Source: Amanita rubescens (taxonomy: Eukaryota; Basidiomycota; Agaricomycetes; Agaricales; Amanitaceae). Taken from it: DNA of 64,000 nucleotides. The stretch covers positions 1 through 64,000 of the forward strand of contig WION01000123.1 of the NCBI GenBank assembly GCA_015039365.1. Direction: 5' to 3'. Position numbers and translations under genes: made by a program. A model generated the notes under the pieces. It saw only the letters and a program-made list of their open reading frames with translations. It ran no database searches and had not been told where the DNA came from. Each line of letters begins with the position of its first letter. Within the stretch, counting starts at the first letter, position 1. Positions 24,164-37,050 of the stretch are shown here, piece by piece.

Positions 24164-25165
24164 AGGCCAAAATCACCTCTCTCTTTGTCTACTTGAAGGA
24201 CAAGAATAATCCCAGTTTAAGAGAGAGCGTCGTCAGCTGATATAAATACCTGGTGAACTCCCAACCATGACGAGCAAGGACATGGCGTCTAAGGAATGAA
24301 AATCAGCAGATCTCAAGATAAAAGAGACCAATTTCTTCAATTCCCTCGGAGCGGAGGAGCACAAGCCGAAACGGATGAGTTCAATTACTCCCGTTGCAGA
24401 CAAGTTTCCTCATTCTTCGAGCAGCGCTCGTTAACGTTCTTTATCCTGTCGAGAAATGCCGCTATGGACAAGCATAGACTCGTAGTGCTGGTGACTGAGT
24501 AACCGATAAATACCTCTCTTCCACATCGTCTCTAATTAACGCTTTCCAGACTTTGTTATGTGGGTTTTTCTCATCTCTCTCTTTATCATCACCAATCAAC
24601 ACCCTGTCAGCTGTACTGTCTGCGTAATAAATGGAAAATTTCTTAATCACGCCATCTCTCGGTTTCTTTTTCGACCGTTTCGACCATTCGCCTATACATT
24701 CTTTTTCTTTTCGTGCTCACGTCCGTATTTATTGCAGCTAAAGTGAACACTTGAGGCAGGTACATGTCCTGTGCTCATCATATGCGCTGTGCAAGTTATC
24801 TGAGTTGTTGCTGCCATCGGCGGCGGCGGCGTTTGCAGCGTTGAATGGAGGTAGCGATGAGAGCGAGAGTGCCAGCTTGACATTCACGGCGGTTCACGCC
24901 AGAATATAACAACAGGCTGGCACGGTTTGTCCGTCATAATCCTCGAGTCGCATGCTTCTGAGGTGTTCGTAAATGAATGTAGCGAATTTTGGTTCTAAAC
25001 CGAAAACTTAACGAGCTCGTGCACAATCAACTGTCTCAAATTGTCCAATCCGGATACACCGTACTACAGGAAACTAACAAATAGTCCAATCTGGATACAC
25101 TGTCATACTACAGGGAAGACACAACAGAACAGAGCACAGAAAAACTTGTTCATGACACAACAATC
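24164..25165. other. No intact gene; possible decayed secreted-protein fragment
   Basis: On the minus strand around 24760-24890 a short frame starting V-K-L-A-L-S-L-S-S-L followed by N-A-A-N-A-A-A-A-D looks like a signal peptide but lacks the Met, and its duplicate near 32670-32780 is also broken. Segmental duplication copy A starts here at about 24770. Confidence 0.35.
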
Positions 25166-25891
25166 TCAAAACTCGTCGTCGTCGCCCAGGCCTCGCCTCA
25201 TGCAAAAGAACTGGAAACCAAGGTCACAAGTCTCACCATCTCGGAGACATATGTAGAGGTGATCTTCACGGCAATGTTCGAAGCGGTGCTCGAAGCGGTG
25301 TACCCTATGGCCGCAGAATTCGCGCGGCCTTCCATCGCATCTGCATCTGGACCTCATGCACTACAACAACATTAAGGGACAAATCACGACAATAATTGAT
25401 CTATTCTTACGTGTCTAGGATGGCCGTGTCCAGGAAAGCCAGGGTGGCCAGGAAAGCCTGGAGGGCCAGGGTGGCCGGGAAAGCCGGGGGGGCCGGGAAA
25501 GCCGGGGGGGCCGGGAGGGGGACTAGGTGGGCCTGGAGGGCCTGGAGGGCCGGGGTGGCCGGGACCAGGAGGGCCGGGAGGTGGACTAGGGGGGCCAGGA
25601 GGGGGACTAGGAGGGCCGGGAGGGGGACTAGGTGGGCCAGGAGGGCCAGGAGGGCCGGGGTGGCCGGGACCAGGTGGACCAGGTGGGCCGGGAATAGGGG
25701 GGCCTGGAGGGCCTGGGTGGCCGGGTCCAGGAGGGCCAGGCGGGAGGGGTTCGCGGGCTGCAATGGGGCCGACGGCGGCGGCGACGCCGATGAGGGCAAG
25801 AGCAATGATGCTACTGAAAGCAGTGATCTAGGAAAATGCGTAAGTTGACCATTGTCATACAGGTTACAGTAAGAACCGTCCGTACCTTCAT
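25166..25891 (-). CDS. Secreted collagen-like Gly-Pro repeat protein with 8-Cys domain
   Basis: Exons 25886-25891 (ATG AAG), 25411-25827 and 25166-25360, with introns of 58 and 50 bp, both phase 0; 205 residues. The signal peptide (I-T-A-F-S-S-I-I-A-L-A-L-I-G-V-A-A-A-V) is the family one. Residues ~32-135 are Gly-Pro-Pro, Gly-His-Pro and Ser-Pro-Pro-Pro units with many G-P-P and P-G-P triplets, like a short collagen-type stretch. Exon 3 is a Cys-rich module: C-x4-C-x-C-D-G-x5-F-C-G, then C-x3-H-L-Y-x-C, D-G-E-T-C-D-L-G, and a last C; eight Cys, probably four disulfides. Compared with the 33 kb paralogue, a six-residue duplication (H-R-F-E-H-R-F-E-H) and a C-terminal extension (R-G-L-G then Asp-rich), caused by TGA to CGA, are new. 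Function unknown; small-secreted-protein or effector-like. Confidence 0.78.
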
Positions 25892-25967
25892 TGTTATGTC
25901 GTGTGTAAGATGAGGATTCAAATTCGACACAGAGAGAAGAAATTTGTCTGCTGAGTGAAGCCGAACC

Positions 25968-25996
25968 GAGGCCTCTTTATACTTTTTTGACGACGT
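25968..25996 (-). promoter_or_regulatory. Family TATA motif
   Basis: On the minus strand TCGTCAAAAAAGTATAAAG then AGGCCTC, about 80 bp before the ATG of the collagen-like gene. The upstream CTGCGG element is replaced by a GCGGCCGCAAGACATACC block near 26050, shared with the 33.5 kb copy. Confidence 0.6.
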
Positions 25997-28900
25997 TAAC
26001 AATATAGATGTAGCCGTGATTCCTAATTTCCTCGTTCGTGAAATGGTATGTCTTGCGGCCGCTGGGGACTATTTTGATGATTCACCCACTATGGGTGTCA
26101 CTCATGTTTGCCTCAAAAGCATATGCGATCACTATCGTGCCTTGATGGATGCAGAAACATGACCCTGGGTTCCTGTGGAACCCCGCCACCAACAGAATCG
26201 GCTTAGATTGAGTTCAATATTCAATATCCAAGATCCGTTTATAGCATTGTGCAGCAGTGATTCGATGGCCGCACGCGGGCAAATTGCCTCATTTTTTGCA
26301 TTTCAGCGAGGCAGAACGAGATGGTATGTAGGCGGAGGATATTGACTTACGATCGAGTGTAAAATTATCATTCTCCATATTTACGTGAATGAACTCGTGA
26401 TGATCAGTCAGTCTTCTCTATTCAATGAAGGGGTTGTGGCTTTACACGAGGGCTGATCTGGGTTGATACGAATTGTCAGGATTTGAGAATGGAGATATCA
26501 GAACGACGCTATGCTATGTACCGGTGTAGTATGGACACCGCGACCAGGTTTTATGACAAGATCTTAGGGTGGAGATACGCGAGAGGCGCCTGGGCTGTGT
26601 TCTGGCTCGTAGTAATGGCTGCCTGACAAGGATATGTTAAATCTAGCTGCATTGACATATTTTTTGCTGTGAGTTCTTCAAGGCGGTGAAACAGGAAAGT
26701 CCGTTGGCTCACCCAGTTCCTTTCTTTCGGCTTCCCTAGACCGTTATTATGTCGAGAGGACTTTGCTCTCAATAGGGATTAAATTTTGTTCAGTCGTGAG
26801 CTCTGGTGACGATGGATGCCCTGTATGTACGTTTTGTCTAACGCTATTTCGCCAGGCATTACAGCGTCACGTACCATTGGGGCGCCTGGAATCTTCGAGG
26901 AATCTTATCGGTTTGACTGGGCAAGGTGTGATTCTACTTGACGTTGTAACCATACTACATGATCACCGATCACCAATCGCCGATCGTGATGCCAAGAAAA
27001 CGTGGATCGAGACGGGAATGTCACGGTGTCCAAATTTGGTAGTGACTCGCATCACTCGGATTGGACACATTTTTCGAGCATGTCTTCACAGCCCTCTGGT
27101 CAGAATGTACCGCAAAAGTATATCCCCGTAACAAATATAACGGAGAAGGAGTTGCGATTCTAGAAGTCATGGCGCGTTTGCAGCAAATCATTGATGTCAA
27201 TTAACTTTCCAGGGACCGGATCTCGGCTGCACCGAGTAAGATTGTTATGTAATCCACGCTAAGATTGATTTGTATTGATTTATATCAATCAGAAACGGCG
27301 CAACGTCATAATTTTCGACTGACCTGTGATGGACTTTGTCTGTCTTTCCTCGTATTGCGGACCGATCGTACCCAGATACTCTTCACCGCGCGCGAAACGT
27401 GTTGTTCATTAGATTCCCAACAGAAATTCCGTCCTAGCGAGGAAGTATCACCTAACAACCGAGTTTATTTCCGTGCTGATATTTGGAACTTTAAAACATA
27501 CCCCTGTTTTGCGGCACAAAATCTCCTTACTTTATGCCTTGCTTCTTGAACAGGGAATACATCTGCCTCAACTAAATCGAGTCGGATGCTGTGGTGTGAC
27601 ATGTGAACGCCCGAAGCTTTGTCGCCTTGAATTAAGTTACTGCTGGCCGCTGGCGCTAATAACTATGGTCAAGCTAGCGGCACCGAAATATGTTTTTGCA
27701 CAGCATCCACTAGAGTATGGGTGTAAATGCAGGAGAAGACGGTCACTGAGAGGGTATTTTACTCATGGTACAGCCATGGTGCAGTGCGTCGTGTTGACAA
27801 CGTTTAGCTTCCAGTTTTGGAACTTCGCCTGAACCGCTGGCACAGGTTTGGAAGGAATTCAATTGTGGCCAATGCAGGCTAACTAGCCCGTGCCTGGCAC
27901 CCTATCACCGCAACGCCTCTCTTGTTGCACGTCCAGAGCCGAAGTCGATGCTTACGGACAGAAGAGAGCGAGATGGATTCCAGGTATGCCCGTGGAATTT
28001 CTCACGGTTGCTGAATACATCCGATTACAACGGATGCCCTAACCCTCTAGTGAATTTTAAGTGTAGATTAGTTACCTTGAAAGTCGTGATCCGGGAGCCA
28101 CAAGGATACACGACGAGAGGAAATAAAAATGAAAAATTCATCGTAAAACGATGAAGGAAGGGAAAGTGTGCGTATGTCATAATGTGGTCAAGAAACCGAG
28201 GACTCGGGCTGTTCTCACCGCTGTTAATTCCTCTTGAGGAAAAACGGGTCCCGACAGGGCTGTACTGGACCGCCAATACCGGCTTCTCGTTGACCATTTG
28301 GATTAAATTTTATTCGCCTTCCAGGGCCTGAGACTCGTCCATGATCTAAACGAGGTGCACCAAAGGTAGACAGAGCAATTATGGATAGAAAGATGAGTTT
28401 GTCCAATGCCCTGATCGTGCCCAATCCTGGCGAATAATGCCCGCCGTTTCCTATATGATTTGGTTTAGTCGTTCCTAAATGTAGGCGTATAGAGTTAAGG
28501 GCGCAGAAGGGGCCCTTGAGTCTTTCCTCAACCTGGATCCATGGCCGGAACGAAGCGAAATGGGACCCATCCATAGCGCGGTGCGGATTCTGCTATCGAG
28601 AGCCCTCGAAAAAATTTCCTTGACGGTCCCGCCTGCCTTGTGCACCCGCCATCGAGTGTCACCACACAGGTTGGAAGGTGAGATGGGCTGGCTCGCCCTC
28701 TCCGCCCTTCAAGTTCCTATACACCTCATCCGTTATCCCAGGAAACGCCAGAACATGCTGATCAATGTCTATGACAAGGCTGGCTCATTCTTATTCCTTC
28801 GGTTAACATCTGTTTCACCGAGAAGGTCGACAAGCTAGCGAAGAAAGGAAATCTGAATGGGTGGAGATGGTGATCGTTTCCAGGCTTTGGGAAGATTTCC

Positions 28901-31900
28901 AACAACGGATCGTCTTTGCCAATGTTATACGGTGATCGGTGACTGCAAAGGCCAAATCGAGAGTTAGACAAAGCATGTTTTCGGTCCCTCTGGTAAAAGT
29001 AGACGGATCACTAGGCAAGAATGGTTTGCGGTTGACATGGAGGGACATCACTGTTGACATTTCATAATGAAACGATGACCTTGGCAGACAGAAGATGCCA
29101 AGGTGCCAAGAAGGTGCCTGAAATGAGGCAACTCGGGGTTGATCGATTTGCAAGTGATTTACTCGCGAAGAATGAAGGGAGAGCTCTGTCACGCGGCCAG
29201 GTCAGGGGCCGCTTTGGTCAACGACGTTTCATACGCGGTGTTTGAGATTTACGTTCAGGTTACAGCCTTTCATACATTTGAGCAACGCATTGATAACGGG
29301 CAATCGCCGACATCCCTAGCGATTCGAAAAAACTGCTTCGTCCAGGATAGTTCCATCAGTTGATGCCTTCACTGCACTGACTGTGGGGTTACAGAGCAAT
29401 GTGGCTTGGGCCCCACGCCAAATCGAGAAAAACTTTGAAGGTAAACATATATGCGACTTCGGTCGTGTTGCAATGTTTTATCTTGAAGGGGGAAGGTCAA
29501 GGAAGGCGAATGAGAAGAATATGCGACATACGCTGCACAGGGGATGAAGCCCACGAGATGACCTCACACGTCTCGTATAAGTGTTAGAAGGACATAGGAT
29601 ACCATATTGCGGAAGTGAGACGTGTGAAATTGAGGATGAGTGCTAGGTGATGTTGATGCGTCGGAATACAACGAGGACAGGTGTTTTTGAAGGGAAAATA
29701 GTATCCGTAATGCAGGGATCTACACGAAGTCAATACGCGACAGAAAACAGGACGATTGTAGGATAACATACAATCCAAGCGCCTTTTCCTTGTCTTTCAC
29801 TAACCCGCTCAGAAATTCGACGTACAAGCAGAGGGATAGCACTGCATAGATGGCATTTTAAGTATTTTGAGTGATGCGCTCTCCGCCAACGAGGTTGATA
29901 GGATCGGATCTAGAGCTAAACGACGCGTTAGTTAACATAGCGCTCGTAACAACATCTTCTAGATACCTAACTGTTCGTTTCTTCTCTGGGGGGCTGGGGG
30001 GCTGGGGGGCGGAGAAGGACACGAGGTGGGGCCGTGTGAATTTCCATTTTTTTAGATAATACTGACTGTAATACTAATACTATTACTGTCAGTTATTCAG
30101 AACTGTTTTAAATGTGCTGATCGACTCGACAAGGAGATAACCCCATTCCCTGGAAACGTAACTAAAAGAAGAGTCGAGAGAGATGGTTGAAAAAAGGTAT
30201 GTAAATAATAAAAAATTGGAGTCAGAAACCCTCGAGCAGCGAGTAGTTCGGCCAGGACTCTCACTGTCCGCCATCTCCACCATTCCCTCTTGACGAAAAA
30301 GAGGAAGAACAGAAGACAAAACGAAACTTACCAATCTTGGGTACGCGCCACTACTCAGCTTTGCCGTCTCGTAGGCTCAAAGATATTGGCATGATCTCGT
30401 TAGACGCGCAGGGTGGTAAGGCTCTGAGAAGACGAGAATGGAAAGGAAAATTTCGCTCTGCGGTCGCCCTTGAACTCAAGAGAATACGGAGACGTCAACT
30501 TCAAGGATCAAAGGGAACGAAAAGAGAAAGGCACAAAAAAAATTTCCAAGCGCATTCTTCAAGTGTATATCGATTGTCTTGGCTCGTCGTCGCCCACCTG
30601 TATTGTTCTCCCATGAAAATTTCAGCAACGTTGACGGAAGAGACGTAGGAACGAAAAAAAAAATAGACGCCCGCTCTTCTTTCACATGATAGTCGCCCGC
30701 CCCGCCCTCGTTCGCCCGTAAAGAAGAATGAGCCCCTGGCCTGATTAAAGGGATGAAGGAAGACAGGAACAAAAGAAAAATCGTTCCATCTTATAGCGAA
30801 TCTTTTGCCCGTCGCGGCCCGCCTGATTTAACGCTCGCCCAATGGGGACGAACTACTAGCACCAAGGAGAAGCAGCCGCAGAAGAACACATCGGAAAGCA
30901 GAGATAAACGATGCCCGCCATGGCCCACAATCTAAGGAATCTAGGTTTGACGGTGAAAGAATCTGGACTATGGGTTATGTCAACGAAGAAGAGATGAATC
31001 ACACACCTTTTTCGGTTATCTCGCCCGTGACGTAGCCTGCGTCTCCTGGATCTTCATTTGTTTCGCCGCCGCTGCCCGCCCCACTTCATGACCACCACAA
31101 GCTGAAATGTAACCACAACGATGGAGAGAAAAAGAATTCTGGACATCTTAGCCATGTGGGTGAGGAAGATAAAAAAGAAAGCGAAGCGCCATTCCCGACG
31201 CCTCATTCTCCATCCTCTGCCATTCGGCGTCTGCCCTTATCGTGGATTTCGGAAGAAACGACGAACAGACCATCTCCGTACGTTACCAAATTCATGTTCT
31301 TGAAGTCCGTCTGTAACGTCTAAAAAGAATCTGCGCCAAGGGGGACGTCAATAGCTGAAGTTGTGTAAATGGAGGAACAAAACAAAATTTCCGACCCCGT
31401 TTTCATCTCGTGTCGATTTTTCTGCCTGTCGTCGCCCGCCTGACTTGACGTTCGCCCATGGCAATCTGTGGATATCAGCAACGCCGATAGAGGATAAAAT
31501 AAAGTCCGAATGAAGGAAAAGAGAAGAAAGTACGAAACTTTTCTAAACGTTTTATGCGGTTTTAACCTTTTTTATTATCCGATTTTTATAAAGGTTTTAT
31601 GGGCATATGGGAGTCGTCTAGTGGGGGTATTGGGAAAATCAAGAAAAGAGACAAGATAGAAAGAACAAGCTAAATCCGAGTTTGCTCTGAGTTTTGAATT
31701 GGGTTTTCGTATGAAACGACCGGAAAAAAGATGAGAGAGAAGGAACGTGCGCCAGCCCCAGTCTAGATTTCAGGGTTTTTCTTTTCTGATATTTTTGTAG
31801 GATTTGGATTTTATCATCAAGAATCGAGGATCGCCTGAAGCCAGAGGCGAGAGACGAAGAATGCCGCGAGGGAAGGAACAGCCCCAGGAAGCGAAGATAA

Positions 31901-32654
31901 ATGATGCTGATGGTAACCGTGATCTATGAAAGTCCAGTCAGTTATGCGAACAGATGAAAGAAGAAACCACCCTTCTGCCTCTCCGCTCTGGACGTCCCGT
32001 TACTTTGCTCCAATAGTTGGTTTCCATCTATGCCCTGAGTTGCCTGATGGCTGCTTCGGAAATAAAGCGTCAACCATGGCACTAGAAGAGAATGAAATGG
32101 AATGCTTTGCCCCACCACATCAACCCTTCATCGCCATCCGCATAAATTGAGTGATGTTCAGCCATCGCCAAACACCTTCCCACCCGGAGAGCGAACAGCA
32201 CCTGGCCAGAGCTCACGCCCTCTAATTCCAGGGCAACGCGTTCGAGCTTGGGGCGATGTCACCAAAAGTGAGGTGGACGTCTGCAGGTCCCATCGACTGA
32301 CGACTCAGAGACGAGCCCCTGAACATATTCCGCCCACAGTACGTGAGCGAGAGGAGAACAGTATGGAGGAGAAGCGAGGAACGCTGCGTGAGGAGCTTGG
32401 GACCCGGTAAGCCCTACTTTTTCTATTACTTCATATCTGATGGGCTACGTCATATAGGCATATAGGAACAGTTGATGGTCATTGAAGAGCGGATTTGACT
32501 CAAAGGCGACGGGGGACACCACTGTAACATTTATTGACCAATGACCAGCCGTGGAGAGTATTCCAAATAGAGCCCAATGCATCGAATCCGGCATGTATTC
32601 TCATTTTGGTGGCATGACAACACGAACAATACGTCCGACGCTCAGCGTAGGCGC
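25997..32654. other. Gene-poor duplicated DNA
   Basis: I see no intact gene. Around 27780-28150 and its partner 34430-34790 a minus-strand segment (L-E-A-K-R-C-Q-H-D, M-x-K-x-P) is conserved between the copies and may be an old coding relic. From 30.4 to 31.9 kb there are purine-rich runs and repeated blocks around CGCCCGCC..TTGACGTTCGCCCATGG. At 29986-30011 there are three runs of six G. Confidence 0.4.
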
Positions 32655-35600
32655 GGAGGCAAGTTACCTGGGTTGTTGCTGCCATCGGCGGCGACGGCGC
32701 CTGCAGTGTTGAATGGAGAGGCAGTATTGGATCGGCTCAGGCCCGTAGGAGTGAGAGTAGCAGCTTGACGTTCGCGTCGGCTTACGCTAGATCACGGGTG
32801 GGTCACGAACCGCAGCCCGTCATTGTGACATTTATGTGCAATACGGACCGCACCTATTGAATTTAGGTTCTAAATAACGAGCCATGCAAAAATCATCTGT
32901 CTCAAATTGTCCAATCTGGATACATCATACTATTACAGGGACTAACAGACGAAGCAGAACATAGAACAAATTGTTCACGACACAACGACTTCAAATTCAG
33001 AGCTTGACCTCACCTAGGCCTCATCTCCTGCAAGAGAACTTAAAACCAAGGTCACAAGTCTCTCCACCTCTGAGACATTCGTAGAGGTGATCTTCGTCAC
33101 AATCTTCGAAGCGCGGTTCCTGATGGCCGCAGAATCCGTGCGGCCTTCCATCACATCTGCATTTGGACCTCAGGCACTACAGCCACATTAAAAATTGAAT
33201 CACGAGCGTAATTGATCTATTCTTACGTGAGGATGGCCGGGGTGGATAGGATGGCCAGGGGGGAGAGCAGGGAAGGGTTCGCGCGCCGCAATGGGGCCGG
33301 CAGCGGTAGCGACGCCGATGAGAGCAAGAGCAATGACGCTACCAGTGGAAGCAGTGAACTGGGCAAACGCGTAAGTAGATCACCGTCATAAAGGCTGCAG
33401 TAAGGACTGTACCTTCATTGTGGTGCCAAATTCGAGACAGAGGCAAGAAACATGTCCGATGAGTGAAGCAGAACCGTCTTGTAACCTTTCGATGACGTTA
33501 CACAGAATAAATATGTGAAAGTAATTCCTGATTTCCTCGTTCGATGAATGGCATGTCTTGCGGCCGTTGGGGACTATTTTGATGATTTAGGAGGAAAGGC
33601 ATGTACGATCGCTATCATGATGCTGTAGATGAACCCGTATCCGTGTCTCCGTCAACAACCAGAATTGGCTACTTTTATATTATAGAAGCATTACTAAATT
33701 TAATACAAGTGGATTCAGCGGGGTTTGCCCCAAACAAGCTGAAGACAGAGAGTCCCTGAAGCTTGTATTTAATATTCAATGTCCAAGTTGATAGCAATGT
33801 GCAGTAGTCATATGATCTTTTGCATCGGTTTGACTGTGCAAGGCATGATTATACTTTGGAAACATGTTTTTAGCACCTCTTTGCAGCCCTCTCGTCGAAG
33901 TTTACCGCAAACGATATCTCCGTAACAAACATAGCGGGAGAAGAAGCTGAAGTCATCAGCAAATCATTGATGTCAATTACTTTTCCCAGGGACTGGATCT
34001 CGTGCCCCGAGTAAGTTGTTGTCAACCCGCGCTAAGATTGATTTGTATCAATCAGGAACGGCGCAAGGTCATATTTTCTACTGACCTGCAATGGACTAGT
34101 AGACTTTGTCTTTCTTCGCATGTTAACAAGAGACTCTTCGCCGCGGGTAGAAAGTATTCGAACGTTTATTAGATCCCCACAGAAACTGCGTCCTATAATA
34201 AAAATACGGGGAAGTAGCACCTAACAACAGAGTTTATTTCCTACTGCGGAACTTTAAGGCATACGTCGGTTTTGCGCCACCAAATCTCCTTACCAACCGT
34301 TTATGCCATGCTTCTTGAACAGTAAATTATATCTGCCTCAACTAAATCGAGTCAAGTGCGGTGGTGCATGGAGGAGCAGCATGGTCACGGTGAGAGGGTA
34401 TTTACTCATGGGACAGCCATGGTGCAGTACGTCGTGTTGACAACGTTTAGCTTCTAGTTTTGGAACTTGTTCACCTGGACCGCTGGCACCGGCTGGAATG
34501 TGACCGATGCAGGCTGGCAAACCTGCGCCTGGAACCATGTTGTATTCCAGACTCGCGTTGGACGTCCAGAGCCGAAATCGTCTTTGACATTGCTTACGAA
34601 TAGAAGATAGCAAGGATTCCAGGTATGCTCATGGAGTTTCTCGACTTTGTCGGATAGATCGGAGTACGACGGATGGTTAACTAATTCTGCGGGGAATTTT
34701 AAGCGTGCATTAGTTAACTTGAAAGTCACAATCTTGGAGCCACAAGGATGCACGATGAGATGAAAAGAAGATGAAAAATGTACCATAAAACGGTGAGGGA
34801 AGGGAAAATGTGCGTATATCATAATGTGGTCAAGAAACTGCGAATTACGGGCATGGTTAAGACTCGGGCTATTCTCACCGCTGTTGATCTCTCTCAAAAC
34901 GAGTCCAGATATCCACGAAAGGACTGCACTGGATCACCAATATCGGCTTCTCGTTGATCCTTTCGATTAATATTAGAGCCTGGGAGTTGTCCGTGATCTA
35001 GAAGAGATGCTTGCGCCAAAGGTAGAAAGAGCAATCATGGAAAAGAAAGAGTTTGTCCATCCCTGATCGCCCGATCCTGGCGATTAATGCCCGGCGTTGC
35101 TGTATGATTTGGTTCAGTCGTTCCTAAGACGGGTATTGTGGTCTATGCGTATGGAGTTTAGGGGCGCAAAAAAGCCCCTGAGTCTTTCCTCAGGCCGGAT
35201 CCATGGTCTAGGAAGGAAGGTGGGCAGAGGTGATGGGTTATGAATGCCGCTTTATCCAACGATGTTTTCTCCGCGGTGTCTGAGATTTACGTACAGGTTA
35301 CAGTCTTGAGCTCCTCCAGAATGGTTCTATCAATTGATGTCTTCACCGCACCGACTGTGAGACTACAGAGTAGGCTAGCAACCTCTATGTATGCGGACAA
35401 TCAAGGAGAGATGGACGAGAAGAGAATGCGACATACGCTACGCAGCGGATGAAAACCACGAGATGGCATCACACGTCTCGTGCAAATGTTAGAGGGAGAA
35501 AGGATGCCATCCTGCGGAAATGAGACGTGTGAAATTGAGGTTGAGCGTTAGGTGATGTTGATGCGTCGGAATACGACGATGACAGGTGTTTTTGAAGGGA

Positions 35601-37050
35601 ATATAGTATCCGTAATGCGGAGATCTACACGAACACATACTCAAAGCACTTTTGCCTTATAACCTAGTCAGAAATTCGACGTGTACGCAGATCCGCTCAG
35701 GGAGGGCACTGCATGTGGCTGCTTTTTTAGTATTTTGAGCGTCGCGTTCTCCGCCAACGAGGTTGATAAGAGCAGGTCGACAACTGAACGACGCATTGGT
35801 TAACATAGCGCCCGTAATAGCATCTTCTAGATTCTCAATTGTTCGTTTCTTCTGAGGCGGACTCAAAGAGCATGAGGCATACGAGGGAATTTCCGAAACT
35901 CAGCCTTGATCCGATACTACGCCGACGGTCAGTTACGTGTCAGTTGTGGGCCACCGCTTCGCGTGGCAGGGTCCGAGGCCAACCTGCGCTATCGGTCATA
36001 TAGCAGCACAGGCATGGGTCATAGGAGGCGAGGGCGAACGACAACGATATTCGTGTATCGCCGCTGCTTGAGCGGGAAACGCCGCGAATTGCTGTGCGAG
36101 GAAGAGACCGAGTCCTTTCAGGCCTCGGAACTTCTCGGAAGAAGCTTTGGTAGTCTTGACCCACAACAAGGAAGCACAAGGAGATGACCCGCTTCTCACT
36201 GCCGTTTTCCGTCATTCCCTCTTGACGAAAAAAGAAGAAAAGAAGAAAGAAAAGAAACCTACCAATCTGGGTGCGAATCACTTGCTTTGCCGTCGTCTTC
36301 GTATGTTCAAAGATATCCATGTGATCTAGGAACGTTATATGCGCAGGGGGGCAAGAGAGGACAAGGATTCGGTCCTCGCTTTGGATGACGGTCGCCCGCC
36401 CTGGCTTGACGTTCCCCTTTGGACGCGACAGAACACCTGCGAAAATGAAGATGTCAACCTCAAGGATCAAGGGGAACGAGAAAAAGAGGGTTTATCCTTC
36501 GCCCGTCCGTCTCGACGTTCGCCCATGGGAATATGTGGATACCAGCAACGCTCAATGAAAAAAAGTTCCAGTGAAAAAGAAAGGGGGAAGAGAGAAAGAA
36601 AAGAAAAGAAAGTACGAAGCCGCTTTGAACGATTTTTTCTTACGTTTCTAACCTCTTTTCTTTTCTTGTCATTTTCATTTTTTTTCCTTTCAAACAGCCG
36701 CCATGCACATACAGTGGGTATACGCGTCTGGAGTCGACGTCCATCCATTTAAGAAAGTCGAACAAGGCGGCAAAAGGGGAACAAGGACGAGTCAAATCTG
36801 GGTTTATTTACGCCTTGAATTTTTTTGGCTTTTTACGAGAAAGGTGCGCCAGCGCTCTAGATTTTTTTTGCGATTTTATTTTTTACCTTTTTTTGGTTTG
36901 GTTGTAGGTGGCTCAGGTGGAGTGGACGAACTGCCGACACCGGGAAAGAGAGGAACGATGCCCACCGTGGTCCATAATCCAAGTTTGGCGGTGAAGAAGG
37001 GAAAGAATTGGACTATAAATTATGTCGACGAATAAGAGATGTTTCGGCTG
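32655..37050. repeat. Segmental duplication, copy B
   Basis: The shorter partner of 24770-31830. It begins near GTTACCTGGGTTGTTGCTGC at 32662 and fades out near 37050. It includes the 33.0 kb secreted-protein gene and the matching flanks. Confidence 0.75.
33021..33418 (-). CDS. Secreted 8-Cys protein with short Gly-His-Pro linker
   Basis: Exons 33413-33418 (ATG AAG), 33227-33358 and 33021-33176; introns 54 and 50 bp, both phase 0; 97 residues and no stop. The signal peptide F-T-A-S-T-G-S-V-I-A-L-A-L-I-G-V is followed by G-P-I-A-A-R-E-P, a short P-P-G-H-P-I-H-P-G-H-P-H linker, and the Cys module C-x4-C-x-C-D-G-x5-F-C-G, C-x3-H-L-Y-x-C, G-G-E-T-C-D-L-G, C-R-R. It is the copy-B partner of the gene at 25.2 kb but has almost no collagen-like repeat. 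The TATA site is decayed to GGTTACAAGACGG (33471-33500 region), so expression may be weak. It is too short and too split to appear as a long open frame. Confidence 0.72.

Larger units (their letters stand above)
24770..31830. repeat. Segmental duplication, copy A
   Basis: Collinear similarity to 32655-37050 can be followed through matching blocks: 24780-24900/32660-32780, 25160-25900/33020-33420, 26020-26070/33520-33580, 27880-28150/34500-34780, 28200-28550/34860-35200, 29180-30000/35230-35870, 30100-30500/35930-36470, 31430-31480/36500-36550. Copy A is longer, with insertions and internal repeats. The copies are clearly diverged. Confidence 0.75.

Noticed and set aside
24692..24883. Minus-strand 63-residue frame near a possible signal peptide
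   Set aside because: The signal-like reading lacks a Met and its duplicate at 32.7 kb is broken differently; evidence too weak for a gene.
25396..25848. Plus-strand Arg/Ala/Gly repeat frame at 25.4 kb
   Set aside because: Antisense shadow of the collagen-like exon on the minus strand, which has cassette, introns and signal peptide.
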